Assembly (NCBI RefSeq): GCF_003781945.1
Contig: NZ_RJJW01000002.1
Span: 490,864-540,387 of the forward strand
Source of the DNA: Halorubrum sp. CSM-61
GTDB taxonomy: Archaea; Halobacteriota; Halobacteria; Halobacteriales; Haloferacaceae
Length of the DNA stretch: 49,524 bases
Direction: 5' to 3'
The translations under genes and the position numbers were made by a program. Positions 41,203-49,524 of this stretch are shown here, piece by piece; the stretch's first letter is position 1, and each line of letters opens with the position of its first letter. Under the pieces are notes generated by a model. It saw only the letters and a list, made by a program, of their open reading frames with translations, was not told the DNA's origin and did no database searches.

Positions 41203-42378
41203 ATGGTCGTCGTAACCGTCGCCACCCTCGGCGTCGCCGCCGCGGCCAGCCTCTTCATGGCGTGGTCGATCGGCGCCGGCTCGTCCGGGTCGACCCCGTT
41301 CGCGCCGGCGGTCGGCGCCAACGCCATCTCCGTGATGCGCGCGGGGCTCGTCGTCGGCGTGCTGGGCCTTCTGGGCGCGATCCTGCAGGGCGCGAACGTG
41401 ACGGAGGCGGTGGGGACCGAGCTGATCGGCGGCGTCACCCTCACCGCCGGCGCGGCGATCGTCGCGCTGCTCACCGCGGCCGCGCTCGTCGCGATCGGCG
41501 TGTTCGCCGGCTACCCGATCGCGACGGCCTTCACCGTTACCGGCGCGGTCGTCGGCGTCGGCCTCGCGATGGGCGGGGACCCGGCGTGGCCGAAGTACAC
41601 CGAGATCCTCACGCTGTGGGTCCTCACCCCGTTCGTCGGCGGCGGCGTCGCCTACGGCGTCGCGCGGATGCTCACCGGCGAGGCGCTCCCCGAGCGACCC
41701 CTCACCGCCGCGCTCGCCGGTCTCGTCGGCGCGATCGTCGCGAACGTCGGGTTCGCGCTGCTCGGGCCGGCGGGCGAGCAGGCGTCGCTGTCGGAGGCGC
41801 TCGGTCCCGGGCTCGGGCTCGGCGCGATCGGCACGCCCCTAGTCACGGCCGCGGTCGCCGCGGTCGTCGCGATCGCGGTGTACGCCGACCTCGGTCGCGA
41901 CCGCGCGGGCGCGCAGCGCCGGTTCCTCCTCGCGATGGGCGGGCTCGTCGCCTTCTCGGCCGGCGGCTCGCAGGTCGGCCTCGCGATCGGGCCGCTCGTC
42001 CCGATATTCAGCGACGTCGGGGTCCCCCTGTGGGCGCTGCTCGTCGGCGGCGGGACGGGACTGCTTATCGGCTCGTGGACCGGCGCGCCGCGGATGATCA
42101 AGGCGATCTCGCAGGACTACGCCTCGATGGGGCCGCGGCGGTCGATCTCGGCGCTCATCCCGTCGTTCGCGATCGCGCAGATCGCCGTCGCGTTCGGGAT
42201 CCCCGTCTCGTTCAACGAGATCATCGTCTCCGCGATCGTCGGTGCGGGCTACGCCGCCGGCGACGCGGGCGTGAGCCGGGCGAAGATGGGGTACACGGTG
42301 TTCGCGTGGATCGCGTCGCTCGTGGGATCGTTAGTACTCGGGTTCGGCGTGTACACCGCCGTGCAGTTCGTGTTGTAA
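41203..42378 (+). CDS. PiT-family inorganic phosphate transporter
   Basis: This 391-residue protein has about ten membrane helices. The PiT signature pair appears as FAPAVGANAISVMRAGLVVG near residue 35 and a second half with SFAIAQIAVAFGIPVSFNEI and VSRAKMGYTVFAWIAS. It imports phosphate with H+ or Na+. A longer upstream frame is disfavoured by the coupled small gene. Confidence 0.9.
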   Translation: MVVVTVATLGVAAAASLFMAWSIGAGSSGSTPFAPAVGANAISVMRAGLVVGVLGLLGAILQGANVTEAVGTELIGGVTLTAGAAIVALLTAAALVAIGVFAGYPIATAFTVTGAVVGVGLAMGGDPAWPKYTEILTLWVLTPFVGGGVAYGVARMLTGEALPERPLTAALAGLVGAIVANVGFALLGPAGEQASLSEALGPGLGLGAIGTPLVTAAVAAVVAIAVYADLGRDRAGAQRRFLLAMGGLVAFSAGGSQVGLAIGPLVPIFSDVGVPLWALLVGGGTGLLIGSWTGAPRMIKAISQDYASMGPRRSISALIPSFAIAQIAVAFGIPVSFNEIIVSAIVGAGYAAGDAGVSRAKMGYTVFAWIASLVGSLVLGFGVYTAVQFVL

Positions 42379-42419
42379 GTGGTGTGAGGATCGGTTGGAT
42401 CGATAAACGGTAGATGTTC

Positions 42420-42715
42420 GTTTATAAGTCGTTAGCGCCGGATCGACGGCGAACCCCTCCAAAGCCCCAGTCGGCTCCGGTCGAGGGGCTCGCTGCGCTC
42501 CTCAGTCGCTCGTTTCACTCGCTCCTTGCGGTGCTTGCGTCGCCCATCTTCTCGGAGCCGACTGCCCCTTTGAGTCCCACCCCGCACAGCACCGCCCCGC
42601 ACCTCACGCCTCCCCAGCCTCGCCGGCTCGGCGCTTACAAGCGCCGAGCCGACTCCCTCGCGCGTGCACCTCGCGCCCTGCGGGCGCTCGGCGGCACGCG
42701 CCGACCGCAACAGCG
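42420..42715 (-). repeat. Dispersed structured repeat, copy 5
   Basis: On the minus strand: stem 3 (gcgccc-gca-gggcgc type), gagggagtcg, stem 2 (12 bp, ggctcggcgctt-...), gaggctggggaggcgtgag, gggactcaaaggggcag, stem 1 outer 12 bp (cagtcggctccg), core gacgcaagcaccgca, ggggctttggaggggttc. A single gtttataa box lies at 42420-42427. The inner part of stem 1 is degenerate. Confidence 0.82.
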
Positions 42716-42725
42716 ATCGCAACGA

Positions 42726-43892
42726 TTACTCGTCGCTCGGATACGTCGGCAGCCGCGCGGACTGCGCGCTGCCCCTGACCGACGGGAACGGGAGGTCGGC
42801 ACGCGTCGCTGCGACCTCCTCACCGTCGACGCGCACAGTCACGTCGGCGGCCGCGAGGTCGGCGTCGAACCGGACGAGCGCCAGCGCGATCGGCTCTCCC
42901 GAAGCGGGGCCGACAGCCGCACGGGTCACCTCGCCGACCGCCTCGTCGCCCGCGAAGACGGCCGCACCGGGGGACGGCAGAACCTCGTCGTACCCCTCCG
43001 GGTCGGCGTCGCCGTCGATCTCGGCGGTCGCGTCGGCGAGGCCGTCGAGGTCGAGCCCGACGAGCCGCCGGCTCGGTCGCCCCTGGTTCTCGACGCGGGA
43101 GACGACCTCCTGCCCGACGTAACACCCCTTCTCGAAGTCGAGGGCGTTGCGGAGCCCGAGGACGTTCGGCACCGTCCCCTCCAGTTCGTACTCGAACAGG
43201 GGCGTGCCGGCTTCGAGCGAGAGCGCGTCCCACGTCCGGTAGCCGAACGGGGCCGCGTTGAGCCCGCGGTTGAGCAGGGTGTCGAGCACCTCCTCGGCGT
43301 CCGCGGCCGCGCAGACGACCTCGTACCCCTCCTCGCCGAGGGGCGCGTCGCTCGCGATCACGGTGACGCCGGCGTCGACCATCGACCCGCGGACAAAGGA
43401 TAGCGGCTCCTCGGGCGCGCCCGGTCCGCCGAGCACCGAGGCGATCTTCTCGGTCGACTTGGGGCCGTGGACCCCGAAGACCCCGAGCTCGTCGGAGATG
43501 TCGTCGATCGCCACGTCCTGGATGAACACCTTGCTCGCCCAGTCCTCGGCGACCGCCTCGGCGCGCTCCGGCGGGAGGAAGACGAGCAGGCGCTCGTTCG
43601 CGTTGTACACGTACATGTCCGTCTCGATGCCGCCCTGCGGGTCGAGCAGGAGCGCGTACACCCCCCGCCCGTCCTCGTCCGGGACGCGGTTGGAGACGGC
43701 GTTGTCGACGAACTCGACGCGGTCCTCGCCCGTGACTGCGAGCACGCCGTACCCCATCTCGATCGCGCCGACGACGTTGCGGACCGCCTTGCCGACGCGC
43801 TCGGGCTTCCCGTAGTGATCGACCACCCGACGACCGCCGCGGTCGCGGTACACCGCGCCGTGGGCGCCGTGAGTGTCGGAGACGAGAGTCAT
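42726..43892 (-). CDS. YgfZ/GcvT-type folate-binding protein
   Basis: From ATG 43892 it is 388 residues. It has the YgfZ signature ALDFEKGCYVGQEVVSRVE (K-G-C-Y-x-G-Q-E near residue 255) and a GcvT-like fold (VVDHYGKPERVG, LLLDPQGGIETDMYVY, GVHGPKSTEKIAS). YgfZ/IBA57 proteins help assemble or repair Fe-S clusters using tetrahydrofolate. Annotated sometimes as aminomethyltransferase; the KGCYxGQE motif favours YgfZ. Its stop lies next to repeat copy 5. Confidence 0.9.
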   Translation of the reverse strand: MTLVSDTHGAHGAVYRDRGGRRVVDHYGKPERVGKAVRNVVGAIEMGYGVLAVTGEDRVEFVDNAVSNRVPDEDGRGVYALLLDPQGGIETDMYVYNANERLLVFLPPERAEAVAEDWASKVFIQDVAIDDISDELGVFGVHGPKSTEKIASVLGGPGAPEEPLSFVRGSMVDAGVTVIASDAPLGEEGYEVVCAAADAEEVLDTLLNRGLNAAPFGYRTWDALSLEAGTPLFEYELEGTVPNVLGLRNALDFEKGCYVGQEVVSRVENQGRPSRRLVGLDLDGLADATAEIDGDADPEGYDEVLPSPGAAVFAGDEAVGEVTRAAVGPASGEPIALALVRFDADLAAADVTVRVDGEEVAATRADLPFPSVRGSAQSARLPTYPSDE

Positions 43893-44001
43893 ACCAGTAG
43901 AGAGTCGGGGGAGCGGCAAAAGGTCGCTGGCTTCGTCTGGCGCGGGCGGTCACTCCCGTGCGGACCTCTCGAACGCGCGGGCCTCTCGAACGCACGAGTC
44001 G

Positions 44002-44301
44002 CTACAGCCCGAGACGGTCGCGAACGGCGTCGACGAGGGTATCCGAACCGTTCTCCATCCGGTCTTCGGGATCGGGGACGACGCGGTCGTGGGGGTACAC
44101 GCGCACTTGCTCCTCGCTCTCGACGGTGATGAGCGAGTCGGCCTTCAGCGCCGACAGCGCCTCCTCGACGGCGTCGATGTCGGCGTCGACGGCCGCGCGC
44201 AGCTCCAGCACCGTCATCCCCTCGTCGCCGCGGTCGACGAGCGCGTCCAACAGCGCGACCTCGACGTCCGGCCGGTCGCGGTACTCCGGCTTTGCGGCCA
44301 T
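44002..44301 (-). CDS. Small helical protein, DUF6432-like
   Basis: From ATG 44301 it is 99 residues: YRDRPDVEVALLDALVDRG, TVLELRAAVDADIDAVEEAL, LKADSLITVESEEQVRVY. This resembles a small winged-helix domain. It follows archaemetzincin in the same direction with 68 bases between. The DUF6432 label is tentative and a DNA-binding role is inferred. Confidence 0.75.
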   Translation of the reverse strand: MAAKPEYRDRPDVEVALLDALVDRGDEGMTVLELRAAVDADIDAVEEALSALKADSLITVESEEQVRVYPHDRVVPDPEDRMENGSDTLVDAVRDRLGL

Positions 44302-44369
44302 GCGCAGTAGTTGGACAGGATGCGGTTTACGTCTACCGGCGAGAGGCGAGTCGCCCTCGTCGGCGGACC

Positions 44370-44891
44370 CTACCGGACTAGCCGCGAACAGGAGCCGCAG
44401 AGGTTCTCCTCTTTCACGTCGACCTCGCGGACGGTCGGCGAGAAGGACATGACGCACTTGCTGTTGTCGCAGTGCTCCAAGCCGAGCGTGTGACCGATCT
44501 CGTGGACGACCTCCTTGCGCACGCGATCGGAGAACACATCGACCGCGGGCTTGGTGGAGACGCCCCCGTCGGAGGAGGTTCGGAGCCGGTGCGTCGAGAT
44601 GACGGAGCCGCTGCCGTTGAGGTACGCGAGCCCGAACACGTAGTTCCGGCGTCGGTAGTAGAGGTCGCGCGGGGTGATCCCGATGTTCTTGTCGCCGCCG
44701 CCGACGCGGCCGACGGTCTCGATGAGGTCCTCGGCGCGGTACTGGTCGCGGCCCTCGTCGTAGGCCGTCTCGGGGATCGGCTGGTCGTCGTGGACGGTCA
44801 CGTCGCAGTCGTATACCGAACGAAGCGCGGCGGAGGCCTCGCGTTTCACTCGGGGGGTGACCTCCCCGACTGGGACGATGTCCACGAGCAT
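44370..44891 (-). CDS. amzA: Archaemetzincin
   Basis: This 173-residue zinc peptidase from ATG 44891 has [20 protein letters not shown] (zinc His, catalytic Glu, downstream Cys and Met) and a following CGSC pair that binds a second zinc. The layout HExxHxxGx3C-x4-C-xM-...CxxC matches archaemetzincins. A TATA box 27 bases upstream gives a leaderless transcript. Physiological substrate unknown. Confidence 0.95.
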   Translation of the reverse strand: MLVDIVPVGEVTPRVKREASAALRSVYDCDVTVHDDQPIPETAYDEGRDQYRAEDLIETVGRVGGGDKNIGITPRDLYYRRRNYVFGLAYLNGSGSVISTHRLRTSSDGGVSTKPAVDVFSDRVRKEVVHEIGHTLGLEHCDNSKCVMSFSPTVREVDVKEENLCGSCSRLVR

Positions 44892-44930
44892 GGAACCGCT
44901 TATGACCGCCGCAATCATAAAGCCCGCGCC
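44892..44930. promoter_or_regulatory. 39-bp divergent leaderless promoter pair
   Basis: The start codons of amzA (44891, minus) and the UPF0146 gene (44931, plus) are only 39 bases apart. cttatga (44899-44905) serves the plus gene and aatcataaa (44913-44921; ctttatga on minus) the minus gene, each 27-29 bases from its start. Each box lies inside the other's initial region. Confidence 0.75.
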
Positions 44931-45443
44931 GTGGTCGCCTCCTCACGTCGCGCGCTGGTCGACGAACTCGCAGAACACGACGACCTCGTCGAGGTCGGAA
45001 TCGGCGACCGGCCAGGGGTCGCGCGAGCGCTCGCGGAGCGAGGCCGCCGCGTCGTCGCCGTCGACGTCGAGCCGGGAGACCGGACGCGCGCGGCCGCACG
45101 AGAGATCGAAGCCGAGGCGGCCGGCGGCTCGCTCCGGGTCCAGCGAGGGGACGTGCTCGCGCTCGTGGACGGGAAGGCGGACGAAAGCGATCCCGGACCG
45201 ATCGTCGACGCGGGCGAAACGGACGCGCTCGACGCGATCGACGCGGTGTACGCCTGTCACCTCCCGGCCGAACTGCAGCGCCCGACCGTCGCGCTCGCCG
45301 ACCGGCTCGAGGCCGCCTGCGTGTTCACCACCCTCGGGTTCGAGGAGCCGGTCGTCCCGGTCCGGCGGCGCTCCGTCGAGGGGGGCTCACTGTACGTCGC
45401 GCGCGGCGGAGCGGGCGAGAGGCGGTCGGCCGGCCCGGAGTGA
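44931..45443 (+). CDS. UPF0146 family protein
   Basis: From GTG 44931 it is 170 residues: [50 protein letters not shown]. This Rossmann-like protein resembles a methyltransferase core but lacks clear SAM loops, as in UPF0146. Divergent with amzA. It is leaderless. Confidence 0.85.
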   Translation: MVASSRRALVDELAEHDDLVEVGIGDRPGVARALAERGRRVVAVDVEPGDRTRAAAREIEAEAAGGSLRVQRGDVLALVDGKADESDPGPIVDAGETDALDAIDAVYACHLPAELQRPTVALADRLEAACVFTTLGFEEPVVPVRRRSVEGGSLYVARGGAGERRSAGPE

Positions 45444-45525
45444 GACACGGGGGACGAAACCGAACGGGACCGGCCGGATCGGCGAGAACCCGAACGTTCT
45501 TTCCCGCTCCTGCCGGCGTACGGGT

Positions 45526-46389
45526 ATGCAGGTCGACGCAGTCGTCCTCGACATCGACGGGGTGTTGGTCGACGTGGCTGACTCCTACCGGCGGGCGATC
45601 ATCGAGTCCGTCGAACGGGTGTGTGACAAGACGATCGATCGCGACGCGGTCCAGTCGTTCAAGGACGCCGGCGGGTTCAACAACGACTGGGAGCTGACGA
45701 ACGCGGCCGCCCTCTACGTGCTCGCCCGCCGCGAGGGGCTCGGAATGGACGTCGAGACGTTCACGGACCGAGTCGCGGAGGGCGGCGGCGGACTCGACGC
45801 CGCGAAGGAGGTCGTCGGCGACCTCCCCCGCGTCGCGCAGGCGCGGGTCCGCGACCAGTGGGACACCGACCGCCTCCGCGAGACGTTTCAGGCGCTGTAT
45901 CTCGGCGAAGAGTTGTACCGCGAGCTTGAGGGCGGCGAGCCGCCGCTGTCGGCGCCGGGATACATCCACGACGAGCCGACCTTGGTCGAACCGAAGACGA
46001 TCGCCGACCTCACCGACCGGTTCGACGTGGGCGTGTTGACGGGGCGGCCCGCCGCCGAGGCGGCGATCGCCTTGGAGCGCGTCGGCCTCGACGTGCCCGA
46101 GGACCGCCGGTTCACGATGGACGACTGGGAGGAGGGGAAGCCGCACCCGCGGGCCCTCGTCGAACTCGCGGAGCGGTTCGACGCCGAGCGGGTCGCCTTC
46201 GCCGGCGACACCCTCGACGACGTGCGGACCGCGCGCAACGCCGACGACGAGGACGCGACCCGCGTCTACTACGGAATCGGCGTCCTCACCGGCGGCCTGA
46301 CCGGCGACGAAGGGCGCCGGAAGTACGCCGAGATCGGGGCGGACGCCGTCATCGAGGACGTGAACGAACTGGTCGAGCTGTTGGAGTAG
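45526..46389 (+). CDS. HAD-superfamily phosphatase (TIGR01548-type)
   Basis: From ATG 45526 it is 287 residues: [17 protein letters not shown] (nucleophile Asp), [18 protein letters not shown] (motif II Thr), [14 protein letters not shown] (Lys) and [17 protein letters not shown] (acidic motif). It probably hydrolyses a phosphomonoester. TIGR01548 is the haloarchaeal/bacterial group it resembles; substrate unknown. It is convergent with the tRNA four bases after its stop. Confidence 0.9.
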   Translation: MQVDAVVLDIDGVLVDVADSYRRAIIESVERVCDKTIDRDAVQSFKDAGGFNNDWELTNAAALYVLARREGLGMDVETFTDRVAEGGGGLDAAKEVVGDLPRVAQARVRDQWDTDRLRETFQALYLGEELYRELEGGEPPLSAPGYIHDEPTLVEPKTIADLTDRFDVGVLTGRPAAEAAIALERVGLDVPEDRRFTMDDWEEGKPHPRALVELAERFDAERVAFAGDTLDDVRTARNADDEDATRVYYGIGVLTGGLTGDEGRRKYAEIGADAVIEDVNELVELLE

Positions 46390-46393
46390 AAGA

Positions 46394-46468
46394 TGGGCCT
46401 TGCCGGATTCGAACCGGCGATCAACTCGTTATGAGCGAGTCGCTTTAACCGGACTAAGCTAAAGGCCC
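46394..46468 (-). tRNA. tRNA with CAU anticodon (Ile2 or elongator Met)
   Basis: 75 nt fold: 7-bp acceptor gggcctt/aaggccc, D stem gctt/aagc, anticodon stem actcg/cgagt with loop ctCATaa, five-base variable loop, T stem gccgg/ccggc with ttcgaat. The anticodon stem lacks the three G-C pairs of initiators, so it is not initiator tRNA. A73. Ile2 with agmatidine-modified C34 or elongator Met cannot be separated by eye. CCA is not encoded. Confidence 0.93.
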
Positions 46469-46595
46469 GTAATTCGGGGTAAACGGGACGAACCCTTTAG
46501 CGTACCGAATCCGCGCGATCGCAAGACGTGACCGGCGGTGAAGTCGACGACACTGAATCGACACCCACCGCTACGAGGTCTAGGAAACGGAGAGA

Positions 46596-46668
46596 CGCCG
46601 AAGCCAGGACTCGAACCTGGGACCGCCTCGTTAACAGCGAGGCGCTCTACCAACTGAGCTACTTCGGC
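46596..46668 (-). tRNA. tRNA-Asn (GTT)
   Basis: 73 nt: acceptor gccgaag/cttcggc, anticodon stem cctcg/cgagg with loop ctGTTaa, T arm caggttcgagtcctg. G73 discriminator fits Asn. CCA is not encoded; the CCA-adding enzyme gene is 170 bases away. Confidence 0.96.
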
Positions 46669-46841
46669 TCGATTCAGCGTACTCGATTCGTTTTGATAGG
46701 GCTTTCGTTTCCGCCCGACTCGGGTGCGATCGGTTACCGCGTCCCGATCTCGCCGACTCGCAGTCTCCCGATCGCCACTCGGATCACTCCGCTCGTCCGG
46801 TGACCGACACGTTTTCGGCCGGACCGCGAGAAGCCGACTCC

Positions 46842-48230
46842 ATGGACGATCTCGAGGCGGTGCTGTCGCGCGTTCGCGACCGGGCGGTCCCCGACTCCGC
46901 GGAGCGCGAGCACCTGCGGACGGTCGCAGCCGAACTCGCCGACCGGACGCGCGAGGCGATCGCCGACCTCCCCGTCGACGCCGACGTGGTGCAGGTGGGG
47001 TCGACCGCCCGCGGCACGTGGGTCTCCGGTGACCGGGACATCGACCTCTTCGTGCGGTTCGACGCCGACCTCGACCGCGAACAGCTGGAGGAGTACGGCC
47101 TCGCCGTGGGCCACGCCGTCCTCCCCGACGGCCACGAGGAGTACGCGGAACACCCCTACGTGAAGGGCACTCACGAGGGGTTCGACGTGGATCTGGTCCC
47201 CTGCCACGACGTGGCGACCGCCGGCGACCTCGTCTCCGCCGTCGACCGCACCCCGTTCCACGACGCGTACCTCTCCGCGCGGCTGGACGACGCGGTCGCC
47301 GACGACGTGGTGCTCGCGAAGGCCTTTTTAAAAGGGATCGGCGCGTACGGTAGCGACCTCCGCACCGAGGGGTTCTCGGGATACCTCACCGAGCTGCTCG
47401 TCTTGGAGCTCGGCGGGTTCGTCCCCCTCGTGGAGTCCGCGCGGAGCTGGCACCCACCGGTGGAGTTCGACCCGGAGGGCCACGCCGAGCGGACCTTCGA
47501 CGACCCGCTCGTCGTGGTCGACCCGACCGATCCGACGCGGAACGTCGCGGCCGTCCTCTCGGCGGCGAACCTCGCGCGGTTCCAGCACTACGCCCGCGAG
47601 CTGCTCGCGGCGCCGAGCGAGGGGCTGTTCGATCCCGCGGAGCCGACTCCGCTCGACCCCGCCGGCGTTCGCGACCACCTCGACCGGCGGGAGACGACCC
47701 CGGTGGCGGTCGTGTTCGACGCGCCGGACGTAGTCGACGACCAGCTGTGGCCGCAGCTCCGGCGGTCGCTCGACGGGATCGTCGGCGGGCTGGACGAGCG
47801 CGGATTCGACGTGCTCCGGGCGCGGGCGATGACGGACGCGACGGGTCCGGAAAGCGACGGAGCCGGCGCCGAGCGCGCGGCGCTGTACGCCGAACTGGAG
47901 GTCGCGAAGCGGCCGGCCGTGGTCCGTCACGAGGGGCCGCCGGTCGCGGTGCGGAAACACGCCGCGAGCTTCTACGAGTCGTACGCCGACGACGTGGACC
48001 CGGAGACCTACGGCCCGTTCATCGACGGCGACCGGTACGTCGTCGAGCGAGAGCGGGAGTTCACGACGGTTCGCGAGTACCTCGAAAGCGACGCGGCCGG
48101 CGACGTGGCGCTGGGCGCGCAGGTGGAACGGGAGTTCGCCGAGCGCGACGTGTTGGTCGGCGACGCGGTGGCGACGCTCGCGCCCGCGTTCGGCGTGCCG
48201 CTGCGGGAGTTCTACGAACCGCACCCGTGA
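46842..48230 (+). CDS. cca: Archaeal CCA-adding tRNA nucleotidyltransferase (class I)
   Basis: From ATG 46842 it is 462 residues; a GTG at 46800 would add 14. Class I signature QVGSTARGTWVSGDRDIDLF (GS near 53, catalytic DxD near 66-68), third carboxylate in GFDVDLVPCHD, KAFLKGIGAYGSDLRTEGFSG, and an archaeal C-terminal half with VVRHEGPPVAVRKHAASFYE. It adds CCA to tRNA 3' ends. Next to two tRNA genes lacking CCA. Confidence 0.95.
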   Translation: MDDLEAVLSRVRDRAVPDSAEREHLRTVAAELADRTREAIADLPVDADVVQVGSTARGTWVSGDRDIDLFVRFDADLDREQLEEYGLAVGHAVLPDGHEEYAEHPYVKGTHEGFDVDLVPCHDVATAGDLVSAVDRTPFHDAYLSARLDDAVADDVVLAKAFLKGIGAYGSDLRTEGFSGYLTELLVLELGGFVPLVESARSWHPPVEFDPEGHAERTFDDPLVVVDPTDPTRNVAAVLSAANLARFQHYARELLAAPSEGLFDPAEPTPLDPAGVRDHLDRRETTPVAVVFDAPDVVDDQLWPQLRRSLDGIVGGLDERGFDVLRARAMTDATGPESDGAGAERAALYAELEVAKRPAVVRHEGPPVAVRKHAASFYESYADDVDPETYGPFIDGDRYVVEREREFTTVREYLESDAAGDVALGAQVEREFAERDVLVGDAVATLAPAFGVPLREFYEPHP

Positions 48231-48270
48231 GCTCGGAGGGGAACGCGAACCCCGAGACCGAGAGAGCGAC

Positions 48271-48576
48271 CTACCGCGAGAGCCGGTCCGAGACGAGGTA
48301 CACGAGCGCGACGATTCCGAGCAGGACGGCACCGATCGCTGACAGGAACGCCGCGACCCGCGGGAAGACCAGCCAGAAGGCGACGTAAAACGAGAAGGCG
48401 AACGCGAGCAGGCCGGCGATCACGACCCCGCGGGTCGGGTTCTGGACCGCGGCGACGAACGCGCGCTGCGGGAGCGAGAGGTTCCCGAAGTCGACCGGTA
48501 CGTCCGGGTCGTCCGGGTCGTCCGGGTCGGGAGGGTCCTCGGGTGCGGCTTCGCCGGACGAGGCGTCGTCGGTCAC
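48271..48576 (-). CDS. Small two-helix membrane protein with Asp-Pro repeat
   Basis: From GTG 48576 it is 101 residues. An acidic N-terminus with DPPDPDDPDDPDVP repeats (tandem gacgacccg units) precedes two membrane helices (VVIAGLLAFAFSFYVAFWLV, AFLSAIGAVLLGIVALVYLV). It is convergent with cca. Unknown function. Confidence 0.75.
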   Translation of the reverse strand: MTDDASSGEAAPEDPPDPDDPDDPDVPVDFGNLSLPQRAFVAAVQNPTRGVVIAGLLAFAFSFYVAFWLVFPRVAAFLSAIGAVLLGIVALVYLVSDRLSR

Positions 48577-48628
48577 GCGAACCGGTACGGGCCGGATCCG
48601 CCTGTACCTGTCGCTCCCGGAGCCGCGG

Positions 48629-48985
48629 TCAGGCGACCGCGCCGCCGACCGCCGCACCGGCGAGGAACGCGAGCAGGGCGGCCGCCAGGTTCGCGGCCGC
48701 GAACCCGATCGCGATTCGGCCTTCGCCGTCGGCCGCGGCCGAGACGGTCTCGACGGCGAACGAAGAGAACGTTGTGAAGGCGCCGCAGAACCCGACGGCG
48801 GCGACGAGGGTCGCCCCCGAGCCGATCGGCGCGGCGAGGAGGGCGCCGAGCGCGAGGCTCCCGAGCGCGTTGACGACCACGACCGATCGGCGGCCCTCGA
48901 TTCGGAGACCGACCGCGTGCCGACCCACGGCGCCGGCGGACCCGCCGAGACCGACGAGGACGGCCGCGAGCAGCGGATCGGTCAC
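48629..48985 (-). CDS. crcB: Fluoride channel subunit CrcB/FluC (second of pair)
   Basis: This 118-residue protein has four membrane helices with GGSAGAVGRHAVG, VNALGSLALGALL and GFCGAFTTFSSFAVE (the FTTFS fluoride-path motif). Starts at GTG overlapping the previous crcB stop by four bases. Fluc channels are dual-topology or paired; two adjacent genes suggest a heterodimer for fluoride export. Confidence 0.93.
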   Translation of the reverse strand: MTDPLLAAVLVGLGGSAGAVGRHAVGLRIEGRRSVVVVNALGSLALGALLAAPIGSGATLVAAVGFCGAFTTFSSFAVETVSAAADGEGRIAIGFAAANLAAALLAFLAGAAVGGAVA

Positions 48986-49329
48986 AGTCGCCCTCCGACG
49001 AACAACCCGGCCGCGGCGGCCGCGAACCCGGCGGCGTAGCTCGCGGCGACGTACGCGGCGCCGGCGGTCGTCCCGAGCGACACGGCGTCGCCGACGAACG
49101 TGCTGTACGTGGTGAACGAGGAGAGCATGCCGGTCCCGACGAACAGCCGCGTCCGGCGGCTCGCGGCGCGCGTGAGCAACGCCCCGAGCGCGAAGGAGCC
49201 GAGGATGTTCGCGAGAAAGGTGCCGACGCCGGTCGCGTCGCCGACGGCGACGTCGACCCCGTGTCTGGCGACGGCCCCGGCGAACCCGCCGAACGCGACG
49301 AGGAGAAATCCCAGCGGCGTCCGTTCCAT
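48982..49329 (-). CDS. crcB: Fluoride channel subunit CrcB/FluC (first of pair)
   Basis: From ATG 49329 it is 115 residues: FGGFAGAVARHGVD, LANILGSFALGALLT, GMLSSFTTYSTFVGD. It is the partner of the next gene, with opposite charge bias in loops plausible for opposite topology. Its start lies 19 bases after the stop of an upstream incomplete gene. Confidence 0.93.
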   Translation of the reverse strand: MERTPLGFLLVAFGGFAGAVARHGVDVAVGDATGVGTFLANILGSFALGALLTRAASRRTRLFVGTGMLSSFTTYSTFVGDAVSLGTTAGAAYVAASYAAGFAAAAAGLFVGGRL

Positions 49330-49348
49330 ACCGGGGCGTCGCCGGCGC

Positions 49349-49524
49349 TCATCTTGGGTCTTCGGACTCCGCGGTGGCGCCCGCGACCGCCTCTGCACGG
49401 CTCGCGCGTGGGCTGCCGCCGCCGTGCGGAGTCCGCCGCTCGCGGACTCGAACGGTGTGGGCGGTCTCGGTCGCGTCGTCGACGACGAGCGCCTCGCCAG
49501 TCCCGCCCGGGAGACGGGAGGCGA
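49349..49524 (-). CDS. C-terminal end of an unidentified gene upstream of crcB
   Basis: A minus-strand frame open to the window edge ends at TGA 49351-49349. It encodes GTGEALVVDDATETAHTVRV followed by an Arg/Ala/Glu tail. The acidic strand-like part is typical haloarchaeal coding sequence. Position suggests the same transcript as the crcB pair. The product cannot be named from 57 codons. Confidence 0.5.
   Translation of the reverse strand, partial: ASRLPGGTGEALVVDDATETAHTVRVRERRTPHGGGSPRASRAEAVAGATAESEDPR

Overview
The window is haloarchaeal chromosomal DNA: high G+C, strongly acidic proteins, archaeal information-processing genes (L15e, RfcS, ABCE1/RLI, archaeal CCA-adding enzyme), S-layer glycoproteins with a PGF-CTERM tail, leaderless promoters with TTATAA-like boxes, and many families restricted to Halobacteria. 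The style resembles Halorubrum, but I cannot prove the genus from sequence alone.

Layout. 1-1.4 kb: the end of a dispersed structured repeat with a TATA-box array, then ribosomal protein L15e. 1.4-3.6 kb: three toxin-antitoxin-like modules (winged-helix/PIN, RelE/RelB-like, VapC with a broken partner). 3.6-10.8 kb: two tandem paralogous S-layer glycoprotein genes, each with its own conserved promoter, long leader and terminator. 11.4-12.4 kb: another PIN-like/antitoxin-like pair. 12.6-15.5 kb: RHH regulator with a queuosine-precursor transporter, a BNR-repeat protein and a DUF5781-like HExxH protein. 15.7-16.3 kb: ParD/RelE pair. 17-20.4 kb: CorC/HlyC-type transporter, glutaredoxin-like and Cys-less redoxin genes, Sua5-type tRNA threonylcarbamoyladenosine synthase, HAH_0734-type protein. 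21.1-25.8 kb: MoxR ATPase facing a DUF4129-DUF7269-DUF58-DUF7519 membrane operon. 25.9-28.1 kb: ABCE1/RLI translationally coupled to an EMC6-like membrane protein. 28.4-35.2 kb: regulators, a 2-hydroxyacid dehydrogenase, a methyltransferase, a pilin-like protein and a membrane-anchored winged-helix protein with its divergent secreted partner. 35.3-38.5 kb: etfBA and rfcS. 38.6-42.7 kb: an IS630-type element sitting in a structured repeat, a YfcE-type phosphoesterase, a PiT phosphate transporter with a 42-residue upstream peptide, and another structured repeat. 42.7-49.5 kb: YgfZ/GcvT, archaemetzincin, UPF0146, a HAD phosphatase, two tRNAs, CCA-adding enzyme and a tandem CrcB fluoride-channel pair.

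The strongest unexplained signal is a dispersed element present five times (about 1-307, 16365-16973, 20548-20912, 38602-40143, 42420-42715). It has fixed core strings but three stem-loops whose arms differ between copies while remaining complementary, i.e. covariation. One copy is bloated by nested 3-nt-loop hairpins, two carry homologous 34-bp TATA-box arrays at one end, and one has an IS630-type element inserted at the tip of a stem. I know no described family that matches. It could be a structured non-coding RNA, a hairpin-based mobile element, or both.

Genes cluster functionally in places: tRNA maturation (two tRNAs beside the CCA enzyme), cell envelope (S-layer pair, MoxR operon, pilin, anchored regulator) and defence/stability modules around the S-layer locus.
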